Source: Aphrophora alni
Lineage: Eukaryota > Arthropoda > Insecta > Hemiptera > Aphrophoridae
Direction: 5' to 3'
Length of the DNA stretch: 64,000 nt
Assembly: GCA_963513935.1 (NCBI GenBank)
Contig: OY740765.1
Coordinates: forward strand, 148,887,830-148,951,829
The notes beneath the pieces were generated by a model. It ran no database searches. It saw nothing but the letters and a program-made list of their open reading frames with translations, and had not been told where the DNA came from. How positions within the stretch are numbered: position 1 is the stretch's first letter; each line of letters starts with the position of its first letter. Below are positions 34,206-45,703 of this stretch, piece by piece. Both the position numbers and the translations under genes were made by a program.

Positions 34206-34325
34206 CATTGATCGGATTACAGCCGAACAGAATCATCCATTCTTGGAAAATCTGTTCTCTTTTGGAATATTAAATGTGGGAGGGAAAGGGATATTCGATT
34301 TGTTTTTCAGTGGTGAAAGCAAAAA
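33905..34325 (-). repeat. Family C dispersed repeat, copy 2 (inverted), with expanded (TC)n
   Basis: Reverse complement matches 24300-24640 across its length: 'accactgaaaaacaaatcg', 'ccaagaatggatgattctg', 'tccgttgccaatacaaaaca' and 'ttcattaaatagagcacga'. The difference is a (GA)n expansion at the position where copy 1 has only a short GA-rich patch. The 91-codon frame through it starts in the (GA)n tract and is not evidence of a gene. Confidence 0.82.
34111..34202. repeat. (TC)46 microsatellite
   Basis: A pure dinucleotide tract of 46 repeats inside family C copy 2. Arg-Glu or Leu-Ser frames through it are artefacts. Confidence 0.98.
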
Positions 34326-34690
34326 GATGAAATTATTGTCAGTTGATACGTTGACAAAACTGTGAGTTGCTACGTTGACAGAATTGTGAGTTGCTACTTT
34401 GAAAATTTATGAGTTGATACGTTGATGAAATTGTGAGTTGATACGTTGACAAAATTTTGATTTCATACGTTGACACAATTGTGAGTTCATACGTTGAAAA
34501 TTATGAGTTGATACGTTGAAAATTATGAGTTGCTACTTTGACGAAATTGTGAGTTTATACGTTGATTGAATTGTGAGTTGATACGTTGACAGAATTGTGA
34601 GTTGATACGTTGGCAGAATTGTGAGGTCATACGTTGTCTAAATTGTGCATTGATGTGTTAACAAAATTGTGAGTTGATACTTTGACGAAG
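34326..34690 (+). repeat. ~24-bp minisatellite, about 15 diverged units
   Basis: The consensus is 'gtgagttgatacgttgacaa' followed by AATT. Units vary (gctac for gatac, cttt for cgtt, deletions of 3-4 bases). It starts directly beyond the family C boundary. Divergence between units is much higher than in the 46- or 62-bp arrays. Confidence 0.92.
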
Positions 34691-35094
34691 ATAATTCATA
34701 AAAATCGAATTAAAAATTATAAACAATTTCTTGTACACATCTTGGGTTCATCACTTGATAACGATAGTTGATTTATACTCTCGAAACTACGTATATAAAA
34801 TATAAATTATGAGAAATATTCCAATAAACTATATTAATAATACGAACAATCAAACATTATCATATAGTTTTATAACCTGAATATCTCGTGTGTTATTGAT
34901 TCTCTTTTCTATCAGGTCTCAGGTTTTTCGCCTTTAAAGAACATGGGATAAACTAAATTAATAGATAAATATTTACAGATATCAATTCTGTGTTGTAACG
35001 ATGTTATTCACACCTATCTAACGAAGACAAATAGTGGTTTTAAAAACGTAATTTATATAACAGATCTACCAAGAAAATGTGTTTATTCGTGTAG

Positions 35095-35350
35095 TTACAA
35101 GATCCGGCAGGCCCAAGTCACCGTCACGAGTGCAGCGAGTATAGGCTTCTATACATCTTTCACAGGAACGGAGTGAGTGAGATTGTTCAATATATATAGA
35201 CCCTACATATAGGTGAACAGTTAAGGCATAGCCGAAGTCAAGAAAATAGTGACATACGCAATTACGATGTTGAGGAAATCTTTGTAACAACTTAGCCGTT
35301 ATTACGTATCTTGGACAACACCCATTGATCTACCAATATAATTTAAAATT
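35095..35350 (+). mobile_element. Family A element, copy 5, with a single array-type motif
   Basis: Begins with one diverged minisatellite-type unit, 'caagtcaccgtcacgagtgc', 'agcgagtataggcttct' and 'ctttcacagga', the same motif order as one unit of the 46-bp array. The body follows: 'gaaaatagtgacatacgcaa', 'ttacgatgttgaggaa', 'cattgatctaccaatataat'. This suggests an unexpanded state of the motif. The 3' block is missing and replaced by the repeat at 35370. Confidence 0.7.
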
Positions 35351-35369
35351 TCTTACTGATTTATTTTTA

Positions 35370-35565
35370 AATTTGTGGATACTAGAGCTATCATTGCTGA
35401 TTGATTTTTAATTATCTTACTAATAGATATTATAGCTGATTGATTTTTAATTTTGCTGATTACTAAAGCTATCATTGCTGATTGATTTTTTATTTTGCTT
35501 ATTACTAGATATTATAACTGATTGATTTTTAATTTTGCTGATTACTAGATGTTATAGCTGTCATA
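35370..35565 (+). repeat. AT-rich tandem repeat, ~40-50-bp imperfect units
   Basis: 'gctgattgatttttaatttt' recurs at about 35396, 35434, 35478 and 35517, with 'gctgattactagat-ttatagc' in between. About four units, with deletions. Confidence 0.85.
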
Positions 35566-37739
35566 CTAGATGAATTTTCTTGTCAGGTGAAAAGCAGAAA
35601 GGAAAAACCATTAATCGATGAAGATGTGAATAAATTCTAAGGAACTCTATACTTAATGTTCAGAAAGGGAAGAATGTAATGTTATCCTACGAATTATACT
35701 TCAGAATGATGGGTTGTAAAATTTATAATTAATTGACTGGAACCACTTCCATACAAATATGTTAATTTTTTGAGCAAGTTGCAAGGAATTGTACAGACAA
35801 ATTGTATATAGTGACTAGAATAGATTATTCACACCTAGAATTTGGTCAGTCAATTTTACACTACTGGATCCAGCGTTTTGAATGTCTTTTGCACTTGAGA
35901 TATAGATTACCTATCAAAAAAATGACAAGCAATAATGAAAAAGAAATTTTAGGAAGTGCTTATAGAACTTTTTTTAATTTTCATTTTTGGGGTAAAAATG
36001 TAGTTTCGTACAGATTTCAAGGCATATATATTATTAATTTTTTAATTTATTTTTTATTTTGCATTCCTTTTATTACATTTAGATAAACAAAACATGATTT
36101 AGATTGAGAAAAATAGATAAGATAAAAAATCTTTAAATAAGATAAAAGCTTTTTTAACAACAAACTAAAACAAAACAAATAAATTGACATATGACATAAT
36201 AATACATTACTTAAAATTAAAATATACAAAAACTTGAAAGAAAAACCAAAACAATATTACTTCTCAATCCTAAACAAACAAAAAAAACAAAAAAAAAACT
36301 TAAGATAAAGAATAAAATAAAGCAAAAGCTTATCTTTAAGCTTTTGCTTTATTTTATCCTTGAATATGGAGTTTCAACAAGAAATATCTGCTATTACATT
36401 AAAGTTAAGATAAAGAATTTAAGATAAACAAAAATATACGGAATGGAATAAAGCAGCCTCCATTGGTCTACCCGATGTACAGATATAGTCTGTATGAATG
36501 TTTATAAGTTTATTTTGTTAAAATATTTCAAGTAAAAGTCCTATCTTAAAATCATTGTATTGGGCTTCTTCTGACCTGAAATTAACAGTAGTTTGAATAC
36601 GGCAAAGTAACGTTAATAAGTAACAGCATTATGTAGACATAAGGAAAAGTTAATTAATGTTTTCATAAAAAAAAAATAGTTTTATTTTCATAAAAGAAAG
36701 AAAAATCTTAATTACGTTAGATTTTCAATAATACAGGTACGCGTTCTTCTGTGAAACATCTCTTACAGAAGGAAGGACCTAAAAGTGAAATAACTTAATA
36801 ATACACACTTGAACTCATTCAAACTGCCTGTCTGCTTCATTTTCTGTAGGAAATTATAATTTTATTTAAAACGATGGAAAAAATAATTAAAAGGACCTAC
36901 TAAACATTGATTAAATATTAAGTTTCCAATCTTTCACATGCCGTAGATTCTAAACGGTTGGGTTTATCAAAAAACATCCAAGAATACACTAGTCTTAAAA
37001 TTACATGTCCTATCTTAAAACATAGTCTCGTTACTTAAAAATAAAAAGTTGGCCGTCATATTGGAAAATGGCGGCAATTTTTCAAAATTCGTGTAGCAGT
37101 TATTCTAATCTCATAAAAAAATAGGCCTCCATTTCAAGTTTTTTGTATCTATTAACAGTTTTAGAGATACCTATGGGTTGATCCGCCTTGAACACTGTGT
37201 ATATAGAGAAATCAAAATGGTTCGATGCTTTGAACATTTCATTTCGTGACGAAATTATTACTATCGGAATTGGAATAATAAAAATTTCTGTATTGGAATT
37301 TGACAATTTGTTTTTAAAACAATTGATTTATATATTGTTTAATTTGTAATTTTTTAATTCGAAATATGTTTTTATTCTCCAACCCATGAAATGTGTACCA
37401 ATCCAACTTTCCGATGGGTTAGATACATCAAACAATTTATAAATATTTTACTACACGATATTATCCGATTGGTGTATAACATGATTGTCTTAAAACTAGA
37501 AGAACGATGTTTCACAACTTTCTTTCTGTATTTTCAAGATAATTCGGAAGTGAGTGGTTTACCTCATAACTTTTTAATATAATTATATCTAATGGAAAGA
37601 GTCTATATTGGATGAAAGTATTGGATATAAGTGATTTGTGTTCGGTGGTTTTAGTATAACACAAGTTACGGGAGCCATCATTGTACTTCCCCAACCCGAT
37701 CATATAATGTAATACACGTAGATCGACTAACTATAATGC
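35566..37739. other. AT-rich non-coding stretch
   Basis: A 94-codon open frame at 35802-36086 has no recognised domain and ends in Phe/Ile-rich low complexity. A patch at 37045-37075 ('gccgtcatattggaaaatgg') recalls the GGCCGCCATTTT patches near 14.3 kb. A perfect hairpin is annotated separately. Confidence 0.45.
36312..36357. repeat. Perfect 21-bp hairpin with a 4-base loop
   Basis: The left arm 36312-36332 (begins ATAAAATAAAGCAAAAGC) and the right arm 36337-36357 are exact reverse complements around the loop TCTT. No T-run or gene context suggests a terminator; in this setting it is more likely a palindromic scar or a recent inverted duplication. Confidence 0.9.
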
Positions 37740-37830
37740 CAAAGATCGGTTTCTTGGGCTTTGTAAGAAATTTTAAATTGTATTGTTAGGTCAAGAGGTC
37801 ATTTCCAGTGGGGTAGGTTTGTGTTAAGAT
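37740..37830 (-). mobile_element. Family A element body, copy 6 (inverted, partial)
   Basis: Reverse complement reads 'acaaacctaccccactggaa', 'tgacctcttgacctaacaat', 'acaatttaaaatttcttaca' and 'aagcccaagaaaccgatc'. Only the central part of the body is present. Confidence 0.6.
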
Positions 37831-37884
37831 AACAGAAACCATATATATGGAATCATCTAAAACAAGTTTACGGGTGCCATCATC

Positions 37885-38460
37885 AACAAGTTTACGATGA
37901 GATGGGATTTGGTATCATTGCATGCAGAATTGAAATCCACAAATTTTGATCTAATTTATTGTGATAAAAGTGAACAATACACGAGATATGGACAAAAAGA
38001 ATATTTAAAAAATAACCTACATTTTGAAAATTTTGTGGTCTATTTCTGTTTTCTGAGCCCATGAATGGTGAAGATCAGTCAATAAACTGATGTCATATTG
38101 TTTCGATTAATTAACTTACCCGTCGTATACTATATAGGGCCAACATAACTAGGATTGTGTTGGAAGCTACTAAAACTAGCATAAAAAGAAACCCACCCTT
38201 ATGTAAGATCATTTATAATGTGTGGATAAAAAAGTTTTTACGGAAATATTCGCCATTTGAAACTGTACAAGCGGTGGGGTTGGTATCATTACAAGTAGAA
38301 TTGAAATCTTCTAAATTTATCTAATTTATTGTGTTGTAAATTGAATATCACACGAGATATAAACAAAATATTTGAAGATCGGAAAAAAAATTTTTGAAAT
38401 TTTTACGGATTTATCAACTTACCGTATATATACTTCGTATACTGGGGAAGTAATACCCGC
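37885..38460 (+). repeat. Pair of ~200-bp diverged direct repeats
   Basis: 'ggtatcattgcatgcagaat', 'tgaaatccacaaattttgat' and 'cacgagatatggacaaaaag' (37907-38002) correspond to 'ggtatcattacaagtagaat', 'tgaaatcttctaaattta' and 'cacgagatataaacaaaat' (38283-38370). Both end in 'acttaccc/gt-gtatac-ta'. The spacing is about 375 bp. Confidence 0.65.
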
Positions 38461-40920
38461 CGGTAGTTTGGATGTTTTTGAACAAATTCCGTTCTAATTC
38501 ATCTGTTTATCTCTTAATTACAACTAAGTTGGCACCGCTCAGAAATTAAACGCCTTCTTTTTTAGGATAATTGTAAATAAGATTAAATCATCTGTAACCA
38601 GAGTAACTCTTGCCTTTTACATAGCTTTGAATTAGTCTGTTATAATAATAAAAATTGTTAAAAGAATAAACCAATTTTTTTCTAAGTTTGAATTATTTTA
38701 TTTCAAATGTCAACCTGCATTTAGAGACTTGTTCTGTGTCATATAATGATTATTACTTAAATGAAGTTTAATTAAGAGATTTTATTTTTCCCCTTTACAA
38801 ATCTAGTATTTAAATAGGTTTGTCTACAGTTGTTGACAAAGTGGCATTTTGTTCATTTAAATTAGTTTGCAAAACAGCTGATTTCTCAACAATTTCACTT
38901 TGCCCACTACTATGCACACTACTTTGCTCACTCCGAATGGCAACTGAACAAAACGAAATTTAGGTTAAGTTTATTTGAATTGATTTATAATATACAGGAA
39001 ATGTCCTGTATGTATGTTAGATTAATTCTTACATGTAAAATAACATAAATAAACAACAAAACAACGTTTTAAAGTTGAAAAAGGAAGTAATTATTCATAA
39101 AGATGATTGACAGTGTATGTACACGGAGAGTATTTTTCGTCTGCCGAGTTTTGAAGTTGGCAATCCCGTTTCCTCAACAATACACCTAAGTTATTTGTAA
39201 TATTCATAAATAACCTCAGTTTTGACGTGAGGTTGAACACTATTGTATTAAATTAATGTTTTATTAAATTGTGTTACTGCTGAAGTGTGTTTTTTATTTG
39301 TCACAAAATAACAACTGTAGACAAAGTATAATGTGCAATTCGTTAGCAAAGTGTCTTTTTTAAACTCGATAAATGTTGACGCACTCGGCAAACCTCGTGC
39401 GTCAACATTTTTCTCTCGTTTAAAAAAGTGCCACTTTGCTCACTAGTTGCACAAATAACTATTTCCTCGAAGGTATGGAAATGTTTATATTTGTTTGTAA
39501 TAAAGTAACATTTAATTAATGAGTTTTAGGTTGTTATGTTTTATTGGAAAGATTTTTATTTTTCTAAATGAGTTTGTAATTTGTTATTTTCGCACATGTA
39601 AGTATGACAGAGAAAATTATGTCAGTTTAAAAGAAAAGAAAAAGATCTGGATTTTTCTTTGGAAATATTCATTTTGATGTATCCTGAGGAAAGAATTTAA
39701 AAAATAAATGTCTGAGACGTGATCTACAGCCAAACGAACGAACTTAAATAATTCTACCTCCCCTCCCCATAACATAAAATTTCTGTTTTAAAATGATAGT
39801 TTTTACCCTAATTTCCTAAATTCACTATGTGGCCGTGTTATTCGGACTCAATGTATCGGCAATGTTCTATTTACCGCTCTGACCATTGTGATGTCCTTGA
39901 TCATGAATCTCTATAAAGTGAATTTCTAAAATCGGATTTTGTATTAACTGAGAAACCATGTACATCGACACTAAGCTCGCTTCCTTAAAATATAATTAGA
40001 AACCTAATTGAAAACACATTCTAAAGATTATGAGTATTTCATGATTATAGCAATACGTTACAACCACAATGGTGGCGGATACAAGAAATGTAATATTAAT
40101 AAAATAAAATTATCATGTATTAAATAAACCGTACAAAAATATTGCACTAACTTTCTCACCACCATCCCCCCCCGCCCCAAAAAACAAAAAATAATATTCC
40201 TCGCCATCTTTCCGAAAATACTCTTTACTACTTACACTATAGATAGGAAAAATAAAGAAATTTTCATTATTATTGACTTGCTATTTCTTAAGGGATTAAA
40301 GTGAGTTTAGAAGAGTCACTCTTTCACAACTTCATGGAAATTTGTTTTAACAGAATTGTTTTTAAGATATGAATATATTTAAATACAGATTTTTCCATAT
40401 TATACCTTAAGAGTAAATTGAGTTTTAATATATTTTGTCAAAGTTAATTTTTATTTTGACTTTTTTATTCAAGAACCATAATTTCCTTCAACTTGTTAAT
40501 TTGAACAATGGTTTTGGTTGTTAGTTTTCAGATGTCACCAAAATGTGAGGAAAATAGATGAAAACGATTATCAGAAATTTATTTTCTAATTGTCCATGGA
40601 CGATTTTTTTTTGTTGGTTTTACAAATAACGCCTTGTTATTGGGACATGACAAGCAATACCTTTTATTTGGGTCCTGAGAAGCCGTAAAATCGTTAGAGG
40701 TTATTTTTAAATAATCGTAATTTTAAGTTTTGGGGAGCATTTTATTTATTAAAATTCGTTAATAAAGTCTCGAGATGTGGTCAAAATATACCCATATACC
40801 AAAATCGGTCCAAGCATTTGTATAAAAAATTTGACAAAATCATGATAGTTAATTACAATCCATGATGAATTTCCATCTAGAGGTGAATACGCAATGTAAC
40901 TATCACATTCACTGTAAAAA
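38461..40920. other. AT-rich non-coding stretch
   Basis: No gene recognised. Short 'actttgc-cactac' phrases at 38895-38930 recall the arms of the hairpin at 39345-39440. Part of 40680-40850 resembles 1180-1400. Confidence 0.45.
39345..39440. repeat. Inverted repeat with ~40-bp arms
   Basis: The left arm (39345-39384, from AGCAAAGTG to ATGTTGACGCAC) and the right arm (39397-39440, from GTGCGTCAACAT to CACTTTGCT) pair with a few mismatches and small indels around a 12-base loop. The outermost 9 and innermost 16 positions pair almost perfectly. Confidence 0.85.
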
Positions 40921-40929
40921 TCCAAAACA

Positions 40930-41450
40930 ATTCTTTGAAAATGAAATCCACATTTTGAAATAAGAATTTATTACTATTCAATGTAAAATTTGTTGGTTAT
41001 ATTAGTTTAATACGCCATATTACGCGATTTTTTTTTAAATATATTGAAAGTGCCCAAAAGTACCACATTTTTGTGGGACAGGTAATATTCGATTCATCGT
41101 CGAAGGTTTTTCTCAGTATTAATCTAGCGGATATTAAAAAAAAAAATGATTAGTATTTAGATTTCATACATTAAGCAATTTAATAATTAAAATATTTCAA
41201 ACACCGTCATGTTAATAATTAACATTATTAACTAACATAATTATTAGGGCCATCCAAAAATTATTTTGTGAGCACCATAAATTTTGTTTATGTGTGCCCT
41301 TTAATTTTAAATGTCACAAGATGCGGGTTCCCATTTAAACATTTTATGTAACCCCGAAATTCCAACATTTTAGGAAAAGGGGCAAATTTTCAAATTGCCA
41401 TAAAACAAAGTTCAGTTGACCTAGTTAACAATCCCAGAAGGGTTTGGTTT
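40930..41450 (+). repeat. ~500-bp diverged repeat, copy 1
   Basis: Colinear with 48330-48845. Shared blocks include 'gcccaaaagtaccacatttt', 'catcgtcgaaggtttttctc', 'atgtcacaagatgcgggttc' and 'gacctagttaacaatcccag', with 'gtaccacacttttaggggca', 'atatcacaagctgcgggttt' and 'gacctagttaacagtctca' in the other copy. No open frame. An old dispersed repeat or a segmental duplication. Confidence 0.75.
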
Positions 41451-41899
41451 TATTTAATTTCCTAAAAACGTTACAGTGTTGGGGACTTTATTAACACACT
41501 GTATAAAGATCTAGTATAGGTAGTTGTTGGAATAACGGTAGGGACAAAACCCTCGCCTTTTCTTAAAATCATTCTTATTAACTTCTTTTTGGCAATAATC
41601 AGAGGAGTTAGAATTGTAATATATCTCTCCCCCAGAAGATGAAAAGTATCGAGATATATCTTGCTCTAGCTTACATAGCTTCTATACTGTTTTCACAGCT
41701 GTTTATAAACTTGTGTAGATATTGACAATTCAATAGGAATATAAATGGCAGCTAATTCCTTAACAATCGCACTGAACAGCTGTGTTTGCGTGAGTTCTAC
41801 CTCCAGCTGTTTTGTTGTGTTGTAAAGTAAATCTTCATGATTACAAGACATCACTCTTACAGAATTGGTTTATTACAGTTTTGTTTTTTCTTGTTGTTT
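41451..41899. other. Non-coding stretch, no feature recognised
   Basis: No open frame or repeat recognised. Confidence 0.4.
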
Positions 41900-42120
41900 A
41901 AAGACGAAGAATCCATCGGACATTGCTTTATTAAAATAAGTAGAAAAGGAGGTAAAATAAAGACCAACCTAGTCCTCGAATACTCTAATAGCGTCAGGGT
42001 CTGAAGCGAACAAGAGTTAGCCAAAATAAGACCTGATAGGAATAATGAAAGAGAGGGATCTAACCCAAGACTACATGAAGTAGATGTAGATCCAGCTAGG
42101 ATCCCACTGGATTTCCATGT
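41900..42120 (+). repeat. Family B repeat, copy with preserved 3' part
   Basis: 'cctcgaatactctaatagcg', 'tcagggtctgaagcgaac', 'aagagttagccaaaataaga', 'cctgataggaataatg', 'gagggatctaacccaagact', 'acatgaagtagatgtagatc' and 'cagctaggatcccactgga'. It gives the best view of the region between the core and the tail that is missing at 13.9 kb. Confidence 0.72.
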
Positions 42121-42712
42121 CCCGGTGGTATTGCTAACCTTAAAACACTCTCTTTTACCCAGTTAGATGTCAAATAATATAAACACTCTGGCGTCATTAC
42201 AAAAATAACTCTTATTTTAACGACAGTAATCATAAAACAGGTTTTCCAAAGTCTGATAAAAGAAATTTTTAATAATTTACATGATGTTTCTTTTTTTATA
42301 TTCATGTATGTGTATGTATGTATGTATATATTTGCTATGTTATCTTTAATATGTTTGTGCATTTAGTTTATCATTTAATTTAAAAAAAAAATTTAGTTTT
42401 TTAATACTGTTTATTTTTCCATCTTAATATTGTTACTATTTGATTTTTTGTTTGTTGTTTTCCCCCATATATATATATATATTACGCTTGTGTGTTTTTG
42501 TTCCTGATTTTTTTTAGAGGGGGGGGGGTAGGGAGTGTTATCGGTTCTATTTTGTTTTATAGTTTTCGATTGGGTTGTATTTTTTATTATTATTTTTTAT
42601 ATCTGATTATTTCATTGCGTCTGTTACCTTATATTAATCTTTAGCTTTGTATCGTAGAATATATTGTGATGGCATTGGACTTGGGGACGTAGTCAAACTG
42701 CTTACTCTTAGA
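42121..42712. other. AT-rich non-coding stretch with a G10 run
   Basis: A GTAT-rich patch at 42305-42328, a short (TA)n at about 42469-42482 and G10 at 42519-42528. The 88-codon minus-strand open frame (42096-42362) has no recognised domain and overlaps a family B end, so it is not annotated as a gene. Confidence 0.45.
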
Positions 42713-42830
42713 AATAAATATTGAGCTTGACTTGTAAGGTAATATTAGATATATAAAAGAACTTGAACACAAGATCTCACAAAAAATAGTTTACTTAATC
42801 AAACGCGTTTCAACGACAAAGTCGCCATCC
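42713..42830 (+). repeat. Single copy of the fold-back arm seen at 6.9-7.1 kb
   Basis: 'aaataaatattgagcttgac', 'ttgtaaggtaatatta', 'gatctcacaaaaaatag', 'aatcaaacgcgtttcaacg' and 'acaaagtcgccatcc' are colinear with 6936-7053. It ends abruptly and joins a family A body at about 42840. Confidence 0.85.
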
Positions 42831-42839
42831 AGAGTGAGG

Positions 42840-43020
42840 CTTTGGCTCTTTAACAAACCTACCCTACTAGATAAGACCCCCTTGATCTACCAATACGATT
42901 TAACATTTCCTACAAGGCCCAAGAAACCAACTTTTGGACATTACGTTTAGAGGATCTTCTTGTATTACATTGTATGATTGGGTCTGGGTAAGTACCGTGA
43001 TTACGTCCGTAAACTTGTTT
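42840..43020 (+). mobile_element. Family A element body, copy 7
   Basis: 'aaacctaccctactagataa', 'cccttgatctaccaatacga', 'caaggcccaagaaaccaact', 'acgtttagaggatcttcttg', 'tattacattgtatgattggg' and 'tctgggtaagtaccgtgatt'. The copy begins mid-body at the fold-back junction. Confidence 0.78.
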
Positions 43021-43869
43021 TAAATTGTCATTTTAACCCAATGACATTTGTATACGAAGAAGAGGCAAAAACTACAATGAGCCACAGCTAGTCGTTGGAT
43101 GATTATCTGTATTTTTATTAAAAATAGTTGTTTGCATGCATGTGTCTAAATTTAGAAGAAATATTGTAGAATTATCACCTGTGCGCCACAACGTTATATT
43201 ATTTTACCCTTGTGGTCGTATTCACCCCTATATTTCAAAGAAAAGCTTACCGAGTTAACCAAAAGGATGTTAGACATACAAACAAGCTCATGTAAGTGAA
43301 AGCGGTACCTCAATAAAAGGGGATAAAATGAAGTATTATTTTTACTTACTTTAACTGTTTGCGTAGTGCAGTTTGATCATGTAAGTTACAGCGATTGAGA
43401 TGTGTTTTAATGATTCAAGAAATCGTGATTTATTAAAAAAATATAATAATAAAAATAACATTATTGGTCGGGCATTTCACATCATTTGAGTAAATAACAA
43501 TAATACATGACGTATAGAAAATTGAATTAATTCTAGTTATCAAGTGTTAAATCCTTAAACACCGGTGATTTTGTGAACTATCGGCCTCTCTTCTTGAATG
43601 TTTCAATAAATCCAATCATCTTTCTGTAAACCTAATGTTACCAGCTTTGAACTTAATCCACAACAATAAGTATAGACTCAAAAGTGACAGTAAATAATAT
43701 TTGTTTCAAAAGATACTTGAACAAAAGACGTCACACAGAGAGAAATAAATGCTTTATGCGTCATTGTGATTGACTATTAATTGGGAATACACTGGTAGTA
43801 AAGATGATGCGTAGCCTACTAATCAATGTAATTGCTTTAATAATCGATGCAATATCCTTAACACATTCA
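43021..43869. other. Non-coding stretch, no feature recognised
   Basis: No gene or repeat recognised. Confidence 0.4.
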
Positions 43870-44110
43870 CATCTAGACAAAGTCAAGAAAGTAGTGATAT
43901 ACACAATTACAAGGTCCAAAAATCTCGAGCAATAACTGTTTAAACCTACCCTATATTACGAAAACTGACTATGACACTTTAATATACAAATAGAATTTTA
44001 TATTTCTTAAGGCTGAAACCAAATTTTTTATATTACATTTAAAAATGAATATTTAAATTGTATGATGGGGCTGAAAAAGTACTATAATGACACCCATCAA
44101 CTTATTAATT
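43870..44110 (+). mobile_element. Family A element body, copy 8 (diverged)
   Basis: 'aagtcaagaaagtagtgata', 'tacacaattacaaggtcca', 'tttaaacctaccctatatta', 'aatatacaaatagaatttta', 'tatttcttaaggctgaaacc', 'attgtatgatggggctg', 'aaaaagtactataatgacac' and 'ccatcaactt'. It spans both the 5' and 3' body blocks, so it helps fix the body length near 240 bp. Confidence 0.72.
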
Positions 44111-45700
44111 TTTTTATTGGTCGTATCGGCAGTTAAAATCCTTTAAAAGGAGAAATGTGTTCCAGCCAGAGATAATGTTTTTAGGTGTGATAGTACAGTT
44201 CCTTTAAAACTTCTATGAAGTAGGCCACAGGTATAGATATAATGCCTTCTGTATACATACTTCACTATAAACATACTAAGCTATAGTTGGGCTTTGATTT
44301 AAGATTACTATATATATTCTTCTGCAGCTGTACAAATATACTTTTAGTTTTTCATATACACTGGTACACTTAGGCTAAAAACACACGAGGTAGTTTATGT
44401 TAAGTGGATCGTGGACGCTACAAACATTCAATATTGTTCACAAGAAGCGGCTAAAGTCGAGGGGGCTACGTTGTCGTCCTAACGCTGCATTTTATAGTGA
44501 TAAATTATTTAATTTCAGAAGGATGTCTGTAACGTCTTTTTCGTCATACTGCTTCAAAAACAGCTGTTTTTAATACATGTATTGAGTTTTTTTTTTTAAT
44601 CCTAGGACCTAAAAACATCAGCTGAGGTCGAGGTCATCAGCTGTTACTTCGTTTATACGAATTAATTAACGATTGTAAAGCATCTATAAAAACAACCGAT
44701 ACTCTCGATTGTAAATAACCGTTAAAACAACTGCTAACACAAACTAAACAGCTGTAATAGCTGGAAACTTGTGTAACTTGTCCAAATTTTTGAAGGTAAA
44801 TAGGATATAACATTTTAGTTTTTGTGAAATTGTTGTCATATATTGTTTGCAGAATAACGAAAAATATAGTTCATCACTCAGGACCAAAAGAAGCTTTTCG
44901 ATCCTCGCTCATTTTCCGGAGCGAAACTTGAGCTTGTATCGAAAAGCTTCAATTTTAGTCCTAGTGATGAAATAGGTCATAAATTTGTGACGATCAGGCG
45001 GAAAGTAGAGGTCGACATTTTTGACAAAAATGATAAAAATTCTACGTTACTTTGTTGCAAAGAAACTTATTCCTAAATTGTATAACCTGTAACAAACAGA
45101 CCAACAAACAAACACGACGAAATGTCAAATAATCAAGTTAAATTTAGGACATCAATTTAACTTGTTCAGTTATTAAGTGCATGCACTTTAACAGTAATAA
45201 GCAGATATTCTAGTTTTAAATACACTTGCTTCTTGTTGACATAGAGAGACTGTACAGTAGGCTCTCCTTTGCTACTAAATCTGCTTCCCTTTCACCACAA
45301 GAATTACGTATAACCGTAACATAAATACTCAGCTTATAGGTTAGGTTTATGGTATTTACCAGGCGATGTACGACTTACGCCCCTATAACTCTATTTAATG
45401 TGACCAAGGAAACTTAAACTCGGCAATAATTTAACAAGGAGGGCTATTTATGGATTTAGTACGCTATAAATTCAAATTATAAATGGTTGAACTGTATGGG
45501 GATGAAATGATTGGCGGTGACTTCAACACTGTGTTGTGTCTTGTAAGTGTTTATTTGTGAATTGATTTTCACTCGCTTCCTTCGCGATGGTTTTGGTTAC
45601 AAAGTGAACAAATTTCTGACAATTAGTATACATTTGATTGTAGTGACTATAAATCTAAATAGTGATTAGTTCAAGCAATACACAATTAATATAGTAGTCA
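44111..45700. other. AT-rich non-coding stretch
   Basis: No gene recognised. Contains the hairpin at 44870-44971. Confidence 0.45.
44870..44971. repeat. Inverted repeat with ~33-bp arms
   Basis: The left arm 44870-44902 ('ttcatcactcaggacc' to 'agcttttcgat') pairs with the right arm 44938-44971 ('atcgaaaagctt' to 'cctagtgatgaa') with three or four mismatches. Inside, 'gctcattttccggagc' forms a further short hairpin. Confidence 0.82.
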
Positions 45701-45703
45701 TAA

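Noticed and set aside
33933..34365. Arg-Glu and Leu-Ser repetitive open frames over (TC)n
   Set aside because: They are the direct translation of a pure dinucleotide tract on each strand and frame; no non-repetitive domain supports a protein. The same applies at 49226-49514 and 61694-62047.
36312..36357. Transcription terminator
   Set aside because: Rho-independent terminators are bacterial, there is no upstream gene, and there is no T-run after the stem.
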